Source: Capsaspora owczarzaki ATCC 30864 (Eukaryota > Opisthokonta > Filasterea). Taken from it: 64,000 nucleotides of DNA. The notes beneath the pieces are model-generated. The model was not told the DNA's origin, did no database searches, and saw only the letters and a list, made by a program, of their open reading frames with translations. Made by a program: the position numbers and the translations under genes. How positions within the stretch are numbered: the stretch's first letter is position 1; every line of letters starts with the position of its first letter. Below are positions 48,101 through 59,900 of this stretch, piece after piece. Location of the stretch: assembly GCF_000151315.2 (NCBI RefSeq), contig NW_011887308.1, positions 403,222-467,221 on the forward strand, written 5' to 3'.

Positions 48101-51003
48101 CTTGTTGGAGACGCTTGCCTCGACGACCGAGCTGAGCAAGAAGGGCAGCATGGACAAGGGGAATTGGAGCAGGTTGAACAGCGCAAGTGCCACAAAGGCC
48201 TTCTCGGCTGTCAGGTCGTTGCCGGTCGTGGTGTAGGTGATGAATGTGGCGAGCGAGACGAGGAAAGGCGTGCACGTCCAGGCAAACGCCGCAAAGGCAT
48301 TCAGGTAGCTGGTGGTCTTGAGCACCTTGAGCTCGCGGTCGCGGACAACCTTGACCATGAGCATGAACGGCGACTCCCACGCGTACAGCTTGAGGACCTT
48401 GATGCCCGCGAGGATTTCCGACATGAGCTTGATGCGCGAGTCCTTGTTCTTCATCTGGACCTTCTGCAGACCACGCATGCGCACGGCAATCAGCGCGTTG
48501 ATCGGGATCATGAGAATCATGACGGCCACTCCGGCAAGGATCGAAAGGCCCATCGCATCGTACAAAAAGTACAGACACAAGGCAATCTGGTACGGGCCCG
48601 ACCAGAGAATGTGCAGGTAGGTGGTGAGGTCTTGGAAGCGCTGCGAGTCCACGCTCATGAGGTTGACAATCTCGCCAACGGTGGCAGACTGGCGGCTCGT
48701 GTTGCTCAGCACCAGCGCCTTGCGGTAGACGGCGGCAGTGAGACCGCTGCGGATTTGCATGCCGGAACGCATGCATCGGTGGAAGTACTGGTGCAGGATG
48801 AGGGACTGCAGAATGGCAGTCACAAACATGCCAGCGCCGTACGCGTAGCCCTGCCAAACGGGCGCGTTCGTGTCCTTGATGAACAGAATCATGCTATCCA
48901 GCAGCTGCGGCGACACAAACCCCAGCGAGTCTTGCGCAATCTTGAACAGACCAGCAAAGAAAAAGGTCTTGCCGAACGCGCGGCCAAGGGCGCGGTACAT
49001 GGACGGGTTTTTGTAGTTTCGCTCGATGTTCCACGAATGCTCAAACTGGTCGGCCAGCACATCAGCGTGGTCCTGTTTGTTCAAGCTCCACAAATCCTCC
49101 TGCTGCAAGTCGCGTTTGTAGCCCAAGCGGACCAGCCCGTTGACCCACCAGAATGTCAAGTTGGAGAAGAGAGAGGCCTTGGCTTCCGGGCAAGCGTTCT
49201 GCGGCAGCAGGTTTTCAAAGAGGGAGGGTGGATGAGAAACGAACCAAAAATTACAACAAAAAAATACGAAAAACCACCCCCAAAAAAAAAGTGTTGTACT
49301 CACCGCATCCTCGTCAATCGAGCTGTACTCGCTCTCACGCTCCGGCAAGACGGTGGTAATCACGGCCAAGAGCATGAACGCATAGTAGACAAAGAATGAG
49401 ACGAGTCGGAAGTGGTCGGCCGTGTCTGCAATGAGCACCAGGGTTCGGAACTTGACAGCACCAGCCGCGACCGAGCACAGCCAAAAGATGGAGATGGTCG
49501 ACGACATGTGCTGCCCGTGGTTGCGCTCATTCCAGAGCACAAACGGCACAATGAGTTGGCCCAAGAACATGCAAATGACGTAAAACAGGTGGTAGTCGGC
49601 CTGGACGGCGGGATCGCCAATGCGCACTTCATGGGCGACCTTGATCATCTCGACCAGGGTGACAATGATGAGGGCAAAGGACACGAGCTGTTCGTGTGGG
49701 GGGGAGTACAAACAACCATTGGTCAAGGAGGAGAGTTAACAAATTTTTTGGTGAGTAAGAAGGCGACAAGCTCAACAATGGGGGAAAGCTGGTTGGTTCC
49801 AAAGTACAGACATCAATGTACAATGGACGCAATACTCTCTGCACAACAGTAACAACCGTTGTTGTCAAGAAGGCTGAACGTTGCCACCTCAGCTTCAATT
49901 TTGATGCCAAGAGTCTCCTTTCTTCCGCCCTTCCTGGTGCCTTCCTGGTGCGTTCCTTAGATTCCTTGACCAGGTTGGTTGGTCGAGGTGCATTGGAATA
50001 ATCCACAACCACAAACCACGACCAGGATGTTGCTTGCTCGGAGCGGCAACTTGCTCGCCTTTTCCTTCTCAGACCTCCACCCTCCACCCCTCAAATCCAG
50101 CGCGGCTTGCTTCACTGATGTGCAACTATGCACCACGAGCTTGGAGCCAAACGTACCAGCTGGGAGCGATAGACCCACGAGATGGAGAGCTCGTCTGTTC
50201 GCGGGAAGCAGCGCACGAGGTAGTACCAGCGCAGCAGGCCGATGACCAGGACGAACGCGACTGGCGTCAGCATGATGACCACGTCTTCAAAGCACGGTGT
50301 AAAGTCCACGCGCGTGGCATTGTCTGGCAGCGCAGGGCCCTGTCAAGAAGAAGAAGAAGTCGAACGCAACCAAACGGTCAGTTCAAAAGCGCACCACCGC
50401 ATCGAGCAGAGTCACGGTCGCGGAGCACACACACACACACACACTCATACACTCATTACGCACTCACTACGCAACCCGTGCACAGCGAAGAAGGGCGTGA
50501 AAAATCAACCAGCAGCAGCAAGAACAAAGACCAGGATGCAGTGCGGAAAATTTTGCCAAGAACGGAGGTTTTTGGGGCAGTTTATGGGAAACGAAAATGC
50601 GGCGCAGCAGTGAACGGAGCCAAAAGCACGGAGCAAAAAGACGTAGATCTCACAAGCACGAAAAGAAGACAAAACGCAGAGACAAGAGCAAGAGAGAGGG
50701 AGAAGAAGAGAAGAAGAAGAAGGGGAAGAAGGGGAGAACGGAGGCAAAAAAAAAAAAAAAAAAATCGAAAGAAGAACAGGTCCATGCGGCTCGCTGCTGT
50801 GATGTAACAGTGACGCCTCGAGCAAAACACACCCAAACACACTGATGCACACACTGATACACACACATCTACACACTCGAATATGACGAGAGGGAGAGAG
50901 AGAGGGAGAGAGAGAGGGAGAGAGAAAGGACGGCAGATTTGGTTGCTTTTGAGCCAACTTCATCACTCACCCAGGTGCCAGGACCGCCGCAGAACGAGTC
51001 CAT
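45196..51003 (-). CDS. ABCC/MRP-type full ABC transporter
   Basis: Five minus-strand exons (51003-50971, 50339-50157, 49687-49304, 49198-45447, 45322-45196) join in phase to 1492 residues, the length of MRP1-like proteins. The N-terminus (MDSFCGGPGTW, then DFTPCFEDVV) leads into a TMD0-like block of membrane spans to about residue 200, typical of long ABCCs. NBD1: Walker A GRVGCGKSSL (~653), signature LSGGQKQRVSIARA (~742), Walker B IYILDDPLSAVD. NBD2: Walker A GRTGAGKTSL (~1281), signature FSVGQRQLMCLARALL (~1384), Walker B ILVLDEATSALD. The Asp in place of catalytic Glu in NBD1 is normal for ABCC. Such proteins export glutathione conjugates and other organic anions across plasma or vacuolar membranes; the substrate is not predictable here. 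The third intron (49303-49199) is 105 nt with no stop, so retaining it would keep the frame. Confidence 0.93.
50884..50935 (+). repeat. GA-rich microsatellite
   Basis: An imperfect GAGAGAGG/GAGAGAGAGGGA tract within the first intron of the ABCC gene. Confidence 0.8.
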
Positions 51004-51985
51004 ACAGAAAAAGACAGCAACGGAAAAAAAAAAAAAAAGAAGGAGTGATGTGTGAATTATTATTGTTCTTAAATCGAGGATTTGGCTGCTGAGCGCAAAG
51101 TGTTGTGAGCTCAAAGTCAATGGTGGCTGACTCAACAATAACACAGCCAGCCACTCACACACTCTCAACCCGAACTGACATTCAGGATACTGTACATCTA
51201 CTTTGACAACTAACTTCTACTGCGACTCTATGATTTCACACTTGAACGCTCCAGTTCCGACTCTGACTCAGACAGTCCAAGTTTCTTTTTGGATTTTGGT
51301 TTGTCCACCTCCAACTCGTTCCCTTCCACTTGACTTTGCACTTGGCTTTCCATCTGAGTGCGTTCGTATCTGAGTGTGTGTGCGTGCGTGCGTCGGTGAT
51401 TTTGCAGCAACGTCGACTGTGGACCTGTCAACTCAGCCACTACCCAACCCCCGTTTTCGCGCCAAAATGGCGACCCAGCTGGGGACGTCCACTTCCACCT
51501 GCGTCGTTCTGAGCGTCCCTGCGTTCCAGCTCCAGATTGCATGGTGGCAAGCGTAGGACAGGGTTGGGGTTGATGAGGGGAGGTCGAACCAAGGGAGGTT
51601 CGATGGTGAGATCTCTGCAGTCAAAGGACAGCCGGACACGCCACAGCCAGCCGATGCACGCACATGGCTTGGATTTAGAACGCAACAAACGACGCTGTGA
51701 ACGCCCGTCCGAGCGGGAGTCGGTGGTGATGGCGGTGGCTTCAACATTGGACTTTCCAAACAGCCAGCTCGGTCTCCAATGCAAAGGCCCAGCAAGTCTC
51801 CAACTCACAACCCAGGGTTCCAATGCGCGCGTGTTGCGACGTGGACTTGTTGCTCACTCTTATGATTGTTTGTATTGGTCGATCATCCGTGGACATTAGA
51901 ATCTTCGCCCGCCCCACAAGCACTCAACGACGCGAGCCAGACAATCACTCACTCGGTGTGCGCCTGCTCCTCCTCCTCGTGCCCA
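51004..51985. other. Divergent intergenic region between ABCC and the AF10-like gene
   Basis: About 980 nt between outward-facing starts. Open frames here lack domains and I support none. The region should contain both promoters. Confidence 0.45.
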
Positions 51986-54900
51986 ATGCCGAACGTTATC
52001 GAGCATTTGGTAGGCGGCGGCAAGCAGTGCAACATCTGCTTGCTGAAAAGTCCGAGCTCCTGGGACGACAACGAGGACGAGCCAGACTATTACGACTCGG
52101 ATTCGTCTGTGGAGGCCGATCGCGACGTGTCGATTGACTTTGTCACTTGCGCCGCGCCATCATGCAAGCTCGTTGTGCACCGCGGATGCTACGGCGTGGC
52201 CACGTACGATAGCTCGCGGCCGTGGTATTGTGATCCGTGCGCTGAAGAACTCGCATGGAATCGGTTTATCAGCGCAACATCCCCGTCCTGTGCCCCCGTG
52301 AGTACGACTAGCGAACATTCAGAAGCAGCAGCAGCAACAGCAACAACATCAGCAGCATCAGCAACATCAGAATCATCCCCGCCCGCCCCTACCTCGGCTG
52401 GAACGGATGCAGTGTCAAATTTGCTCGGCATGTTCGAACAGGCAACCCCGTTCCCAAAACCAAAGTGTCTGCTTTGTCCCAACAGCGGAGGCGCCTTCAA
52501 GCGCACCGTGGTAGGGGACTCGTGGGTCCACGTCATTTGCGCCCTGTGGGAGCGCCAAGTCACCTTCTCGGACAAGCGCAACATGCTGGGCGTCGACACG
52601 GACGGCGTCGATGATTGGCGATGGGGTTTGCCTTGCTCCGTGTGCCAATTGTATGGCCGCCCACAGCAGGCGTGCTGTGCCGGGTTGTGTGTGGACTGCG
52701 AGGTGCCTGGTTGCGAAACCCGGTTTCACGCCACCTGCGGCCAAAATTACAACTTGCTCACACTTGTCGAAGTCAACAACTCGGCCGGTGAGCTCAAAAC
52801 TGCGTTTCTCGCGTTTTGCGAAAAGCACAACTCGCGGTCGCGGCACCAGCAGCACGCTCTTGCCGCGTTGAAGGAGTCGGAAACCGCTGCCGCCTTGGAC
52901 GATGCGTCGCTCCCGCGGAACATGTTGGCCTTGCAGCAATGGCAGCAACGAGGTCGAGGCGCCGCTGACAAGGCCGGCCGACGCACTGCCGCGAAAGCAC
53001 CACGCCGAAGCACGCCGTCCGCCCAGTCCGGGCCGCGGCGGTCGAGACTTGCCTCAACATCGTCGCTCCACCGCGAATCTTCCGCTTCCTCGTCGGACGG
53101 CTCGTCGTCCTCTGGCGATGACGAGGAAACCGCCGAGCACCCGTCCCAACGAGACCGCAAGCCAACAGCAACAACAACAACAACAGCAACAACAACAACA
53201 ACGCACGCGCCTTCCGCGAGCACGGCAGCGAAAGGAGGGCCGCCCGGTGCCTCTCGCAAGCGACCGTCAGCCAAGGACTCTGCCACCACTCCAGACGCAG
53301 AGGCTGCGGCTGCACCCCTTCCCCCATCCATTACAGCTGCCATTCAGGCCCTTGTCGCCGCCTCGGCGGCCCAAAATGCCGCAGCCGCCAGTTCCAATGC
53401 CGCGAGCGCAAACGCTTCTGCATCCTCTGCCTCCGCATCACCTGCCCCAACAGCCAAACTGCTGCCCGCGTCGAAAAAGAAGCGGCCAGCGGTCATGCCA
53501 TTGCCGCCAGGCCTGCTGCCCGCCATGAGCGACAATGCAGCAGCAAAGGCCGCGACCCCAGCTCCCGCTCCCATGGAAGGAATCGAGTCCACCACCAGCC
53601 GAGCACTAGCGCAGCCAGGTGAGGCCAGTGCCATCCCGCAGAAGCGCGCACTCGACACGGATTCGTCTGCAGCTGCCACCGACAGCAAGCAGTCCAAGCG
53701 CCCGCGAACAGAGAAGGGCGAGGATTCTGCTGGCCTTGTCGCTCCCGATCAGGGCGAGTCAGCAACCTTTTTGGTGCCACCTCGTGCGCGGTCGTCCTCC
53801 AGCACAGGCAGCGTCGATCCTGCTTCTCTTCTCATGTCACTCGCCACCACGAGTTCGACCGAGGCCGTCTCTTCCGCTCCCAAGGAGAATCAACCTGATG
53901 TAAATCGCGCGACCACTGGCTCCAAGACTGAGCGCCGTTCGAGCGTGTAAGAATTGTGTTTGCAATTTGATTGCCACTAGTTTGACCGATTTGTCCTGAC
54001 ATTTCTCTTTTTTTTTTTGGTTTCTGCTTGCTTGCCTCAGAAATGCATCGGAGCTGGCCCCTGGCACAGCCATGACGGTAGAGCCTGCCGGCGCGACCAA
54101 CCCGTCCCGCGCATCCTCGTTTCCAGAGCAACTGCGCACCTTTTTCATTCGCCAAATGCAAGAAACGCTGCGGTTTGTGTCCACCCATTTAGAAACGGAC
54201 AATGAGGCGCGGATGACCATGCTGAAGGCGCGTTTGGCGGCGCTGGCATCCAACACCAGCGAGCTCAAGCAGCAAATCACCGCACAGCAGCAGCACGTCC
54301 AATGGCTGCGCGACTTGCGTGATGCGTTGCAAGCCGAGGTTGGCGAGCGTCAGCACGCCTCGGCAGTCTTGCGTCGCCACCGCACCGACTTGCTCGTCAT
54401 GTACGGCTTGCTTGATCGATCGGCGCTCGCCACGCTGGCGCCCGACCAGTTGGGTGCTGCTGTGGATTTGGCTTGTCAAGCTGTTTTGCGCACGGACGAG
54501 TCCACCTCCACGTCGCCACACGACCTGCGCGTCGCGATTCGGGACGCGCTTGTTCGAGCCGCGCAAGTCGAAGTTCCGCTGCCTTCGCTCCCTGCGAGTG
54601 GGTTTCCTGGTTCTCTTGGTGCCACAGCTGCGAGCTCGTCAACAACTGCGCTCACGCCTGGTGGTGGTCAGCCAACCGAGGCGACGACAACCCCGCACTT
54701 GACGCTGACTCTGAACGCCAGTGGAGCTCGAATGAATGTTGGAGGACCAGCGGCGTCTCCATCAAGCCACTCGAACAAGGCAGCGAAGCGCATGGCTGCA
54801 GCTGCGGCCGCCGCAGCTTCCGCCTCTGCACCATCAGTAGGAGCCGGAGTTCCTACGGCGTCAACGAGCGCGCCCACTGCAAACCCTTCGGCTGCTCCCT

Positions 54901-55612
54901 TGACTGTGCTCCTTCCGCAACAGCCATCTGGCACAGGCATTCTCACCCCGAACGCGAATGTGCACTACATTCTGAACATGCCTGCGGGAGGCACTTTGGG
55001 GACTCCGATCGCTTCGCCGCGAGATGCAGGGACCATGTCCCTTCTTGGCGTCCCGCTGGCAAAAACTTCTTCGTATGCGACAATGGCTGATTCTGCCACG
55101 ACTACTTCGGCAGCAGGGCAACACGGAATGTTGACTCAGGGCCAGCATGTCTCTCCACCAAAGGCTGTTCATTCTCAGGTCCTGCCGCAAGGCGGTTATT
55201 CCCTGACTGTTCAGCAGCAGCAGCATCTGCAGCAACAACTTCAGCAGCAGTTGCAACAGCAACAGCAACAGCAACATCAGCAACAACAGCAACAGCAGCA
55301 GCAACCTCCGCAGCAGCAGCAACCACCGCAGCAGCAGCAGCCTGCCATGCTGATGCAACAGCACCAACCCATCCACGGCTTCCCACCAGGTCAAGGCCAT
55401 TCGCAAATTCCTCCACAGGTCTACCAGACACAGGCCCCGGCGCAAGTAATGCAGTCGCAGCCGTATGTAGTTTATGGAAATCGCCTTGTTCAAGGACCTC
55501 CACGAACCATGTCACCCGTGCTTGGTCAACAGCTCCACGAGCGACAGTATTCTTTGCAGCCAGCTCAGCCAGCGATGCAGCCCCAGCTTGTGCAGGCAAC
55601 CATGCAGCCGCA

Positions 55613-55643
<31 letters not shown>

Positions 55644-55835
55644 TTGATTCAAGCACAACAACAACAGCAACAACAACACCAACAGGTACATCTGCAGCAA
55701 ATTCAGCAGCTGCAGCAGTTGCAGCAGCAGCTGCAATCCCAGCGGCATCTGGTCATGGAACAGCAACAACTCCAGCAACAGCATCAGCAGCAGCAGCAAC
55801 AACAGCAGGCACACCAAGGTGCTCCACGAATGTAG
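51986..55835 (+). CDS. AF10/AF17-like protein with PHD-zinc knuckle-ePHD module and polyQ tail
   Basis: Two exons (51986-53946 and 54041-55835) join in phase to 1251 residues. An N-terminal PHD finger (CNICLLKS at ~15, VVHRGCYGVATYD, WYCDPCAEE at ~83) is followed by a low-complexity insert, a zinc knuckle (CLLCPNSGGAFKRT at ~161, WVHVICALWE) and an extended PHD (CSVCQLYGR at ~217, CETRFHATCGQNYNLL, FCEKH at ~277). This PZP module is the histone H3 reader of AF10/AF17, BRPF and JADE proteins; the wording here is nearest AF10/AF17. Exon 2 starts with a helical region (~704-760, QETLRFVSTHLETDNEARM) that may be a coiled coil like the leucine zipper that binds DOT1L in AF10. The C-terminal half is Ser/Ala/Pro-rich and ends in long Gln runs (55214-55350 and 55605-55810). 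A chromatin role is inferred. The chosen ATG immediately precedes the PHD finger; the frame is open further upstream but without domains. Confidence 0.85.
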
Positions 55836-56928
55836 ACCCCATCAGGTTTAGGAGGAATTGTCTCCTAACCAAAGCATTTGTTTCATATCTCGTATCTCGC
55901 TTTTTTGAAAACTTGTCATTGCGTTCTTTGTTTCTTTCCTTTTCATTTTCGGGCATTTCTTTTTGTACACCACAATCATCACGTTTTCCTCGTTTTCGCA
56001 CACTTTTGATGCTTCGTGTTGGCGTTGATTTACCATTGCTCATCAACAGCACGTACTACTCGACAAATTTTCAACCATTGCTGAGAACGCGGTTTGTTTT
56101 TTTCAGTCTGTTTTTTTTTTTTTTTTTTTTTTTTTTTGTATTCCGTCGCAACCGCTTCAAGGTGAGTTCATTGTTGCACGCGCATGAGGAACGCTCAGCA
56201 CGCGCGTCTATGCTCGCAGCACAAATGCGTGCAATGCACAATGCCAGAGAGCAGTGAAGGGGGCGGAGGTTGCCACTCGGCGAATTCTTTGCAACCGTGG
56301 GAAAAAAGGATTGACGAGACATGTCGCCCGCGCCCGGCTTTCTCACTACACGCACTCCACCACCGTGTCTCAGCATCAGAGACATGGAATCTGCCTGCTT
56401 CATTGCAACATGCATGCTTCGTCATTGTCGACAAACTGGCTTGCGTGGAAGTGGTCGATGTCCGAGGGGGGTCGTTAGGATTGTTTTGGAGAAAACAAAA
56501 ACACACCATCTTAATAAGGACCGAATCCCACAGAATCACAACCTCACCTGCGCCGCCTGCAGCTCGACACACAGCCAGCTCGACACGAAAAGAGGGGTTA
56601 AATACAAGGCATTGCATGTTTGGGCCCCTTGGAGGGGGCCGGAAATGCTGGCTCGAGTTGAACGCGACAAACTCAGGGGTTCAGATGATTTTGCTGACGC
56701 CTCCATGTCGACGCTGCTGCACCGACGCACAACTCAGCATTCACTTGTGGCCAGACAGACGCTTTGAGGGACAGGGGTTTGTTCGATGGAAAACAAAAAC
56801 GAGCAAAGGGGATTTGGCGACAGCGATGCAAAGAGTTTGACAAGTCCTGTTGCTGCGATGCATTACAACTCGTTGTGATCACTGACGCTTTGGTGCTCCA
56901 GTACAGCATGCGACATTGGAATGCCTCA
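55836..56928. other. Intergenic region upstream of the second receptor kinase
   Basis: About 1.1 kb between two plus-strand genes. It has a T run near 56106-56138 and no gene I can support. It should contain the kinase promoter and 5' UTR. Confidence 0.45.
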
Positions 56929-59900
56929 ATGGCAAAGCAATTCTGGAGCATTTTCGTGCTCGTTGGCTTTTTGGTCGGATCTGCGCACGCCGTCCAATAC
57001 CGTGCAACATGCTTTGCACGCGCGTTGTATTTCACCCAAGCTTCTGGCTGCGCAGATGGAATCTGTACGTGCCGGTCCTTGGTTTGTTGTGAAATGCGTT
57101 TCCATATTCGTCCTGTGACGCTCATTGATTCTGTTTGCGAACATAAAGGCGACCCTTACTGCACTGGTTGGGTGAAATTTGCGCCAAATGGCAACGCCAA
57201 CTGGAATGCGGCTGCCATTTGGCAACGCCAACTGGAATGCGGCTGAACAAGAATCCCACAACCCTCGTTGGAACATTGACATCAACTATGGCGCTGTGAG
57301 CAACTGGGCAGGGACGGTGCAATGGTATGTCGACTGCGACGACAACGATCCTTGGCCCGCTCCCGACGATGACATGGGATGGAAGACGTTCGATCCCATC
57401 ACCCTGAACGGCAATGAAGAGCAAGGCAGCTTGGCGGCCAGTCCTTGGCAAGGTGTCAATCTTGGTAGCACGGCTGATGGCGAGTTCAACATTCCTGCAG
57501 TCTACGTCTACCATCGCGCCATGTGCGACCAATACTGGTACGGTGCTCGTTGCGGCGAGTACTGCAGAGTCAGCGATCCTCCGGCGTGCACCGCTTGCAA
57601 TCCCTCGTCAGGCGTGTGCACTTGCAACGTTGGTTACCAGGACAAGGACTGCGGCACTTGCCAGTCAAACTACTGGCCAGTTGGCACGTCGGGACAAGCC
57701 GGCTTCCAATGCGTGTACTGTGTGGATACGAACACTGCCTCTGCGTGCTACACGTGCCAAGCTGGTGGTGTCAAGAGCTGCTGCACTGGCTGGAAGAGCA
57801 CCAATTGCAACGTCAAGAAGAACTGCAACTCGTTCGTCGCGCCTCCTGCCAACTCTGTGGCCGTCGGCAGCACCTGTGTCTGCACAACGTACGGCTGCAC
57901 CTGTCAGTACTCGTGCAAGTCTGGCTTTTCTGGTGGCTCTGCTACCACGACGTGCCAAAACGACGAAACCTGGCGCTGGAGCTCGACGCTTACGTGCACG
58001 GACAGAGACGAATGCGCTCCGGGCGGCGGCAACCAGTGCGCTCAAATCTGCACAAACACCATTGGCGACTATACCTGCTCTTGCAACTCGGGATACAGCA
58101 TCAGCAACGCTGGCCGCGGTCCGAGCGGATGCACAGACCTTGACGAGTGCTCGACAAACAATGGCAACTGTGGCCAGAGTTGCAACAATACGCCTGGATC
58201 GTACTACTGCACGTGCCAGCCTGGTTGGCGTCTTCAACCAGACGGCAAAACCTGCCTGGAGATTGACGAATGCCAAGAAGGCTTGGACAATTGCGACGGG
58301 AATGCCACCTGCACCAACACCATTGGCAGCTTTGAATGCGCGTGTTATGCCGGATTCGTGGGCAATAGCACTGTTTGCACGGACGTCGACGAGTGCGCCA
58401 CTTTGCCTTGCAGTGAGTTTGCTGACTGCGCCAACTTTCCCGGCAACTTCACTTGCACCTGCCAAATCGGCTATGCGGGCAACGGCGTCCAGTGCGTGTT
58501 TGGAAATTCAGCGGCTTTTGCGGAAAGCTCGCGGTTTGTACTCCTTTCTGACGGCGCATCGAGCGCCACCTCGCCCATCCAGTTGCGCGTTGAAATGGTT
58601 CCTGAATTTGACGGTACTCTTGTCCCCTTTAACGTGTCTTCGCTGGATCTCATCCTCGGCGTTGATTACACTGTGGAGACCCCATCTCCGCTGGTCTTCA
58701 ATCTCGGCGACACATTCAAGTCCATTACGATTGTGGTGATAGGCAATGACGACCCCGAGCCTCTTCGGAGCCTCTTTGTTCAACTGCAAGATTCAGTCAG
58801 CGCGTTTAACAAGTCGACAATTGCCGTGGACGCCAATGACAATCCAAACGCAGTGGTACGCTTTTCCGCGGCGTCGCGCGCGTTTCGGGTGGACATTACC
58901 GCTGGCACCTACCCTCTCACGATTGAGCGGTACTCGTATGCATCACTCGTGAATGCCATCAATGTCACTGTGTGGTGCGATTTCCCAGTGCCCCAAAACA
59001 TTTCGATCGTGATTCCCGCAAATCAAGTCGCAGCAACAAAGGTCATTCAGCTGCCATTCTCGTCTGTGCCTACTCTTGATGTCGAGCACACGTATACCAT
59101 CGTAGATGCAACGGTAACTGGCAGTGGATCTGCCGCAGCTATCGGCTACTATTCGACTTCTCGCGTGACCGTGAACGCACACGACGACCCTTATGGTGTG
59201 TTTGGATTCAGCTTGACTCAAATGTCAGTGGCGGAGAGCTCTACGGGCTTTGTGCAGTTAAAGCGACTCAAGGGCACTCTGGGAACTACGGTCGTCCGCG
59301 TGCGAAGTTTGACTTTGAGCTCAAGTCAAGCCAATGGTGTGGGAATCGCATCCCCAAGCGACTATGCCGCTGTTTCCCAGCTTGTCACTTTCAGCGAAAA
59401 CGATGTCGAGGCCCAAGTCTCTATTGCAGTGCTTGCCGATGGTGTCCCTGAGCTTGATGAAATGTTTGGTCTGCTCTTGGAGTATGTGTCCGGACCTGGC
59501 CGTGTCGATGCGACATTGGCACTGGCGTTGGTCACCATACCCGAGAACGACAATGCGCGTGGTGTTCTCTCAATCACGCGGGCGTCCAGTTGCTTTGAAG
59601 AGTCGCCCCTTGTTGGTGGAGTTCCTCAGCCGAACAACACGGTGGCGATCGAAGTCATCCGCTCTGGTGGTCTGTATGGTGCCATTTCATTTTCCTGGTC
59701 AATGCACAGCGGAAGGTTCAAGAACACGACGCTGTCCGCCGACAATCGAGCATCAGCACCCGAAGATTACACGGCCTCGTCAAGTCAAACAGTGACCATC
59801 GCTGCTGGTGTGGACCGTGCACAGATTCAAGTGATGCTGCTGGACGATGAAATCCCGGAGTTGGACGAGTACTTTTGGGTGCAGCTGGATTCGGCAAGCT

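Noticed and set aside
46217-49399. A 1060-codon plus-strand open frame opposite the ABCC gene
   Set aside because: It is antisense to an exon with clear Walker A, signature and Walker B motifs, has no domain of its own, and is rich in His, Gly, Val and Arg as expected from a GC-rich shadow frame.
57190-57246. A mini-intron explaining the frame change in the second kinase gene
   Set aside because: No GT...AG or GC...AG pair removes 31 nt, and the two flanking segments are near-identical copies, so a tandem duplication is the simpler reading.
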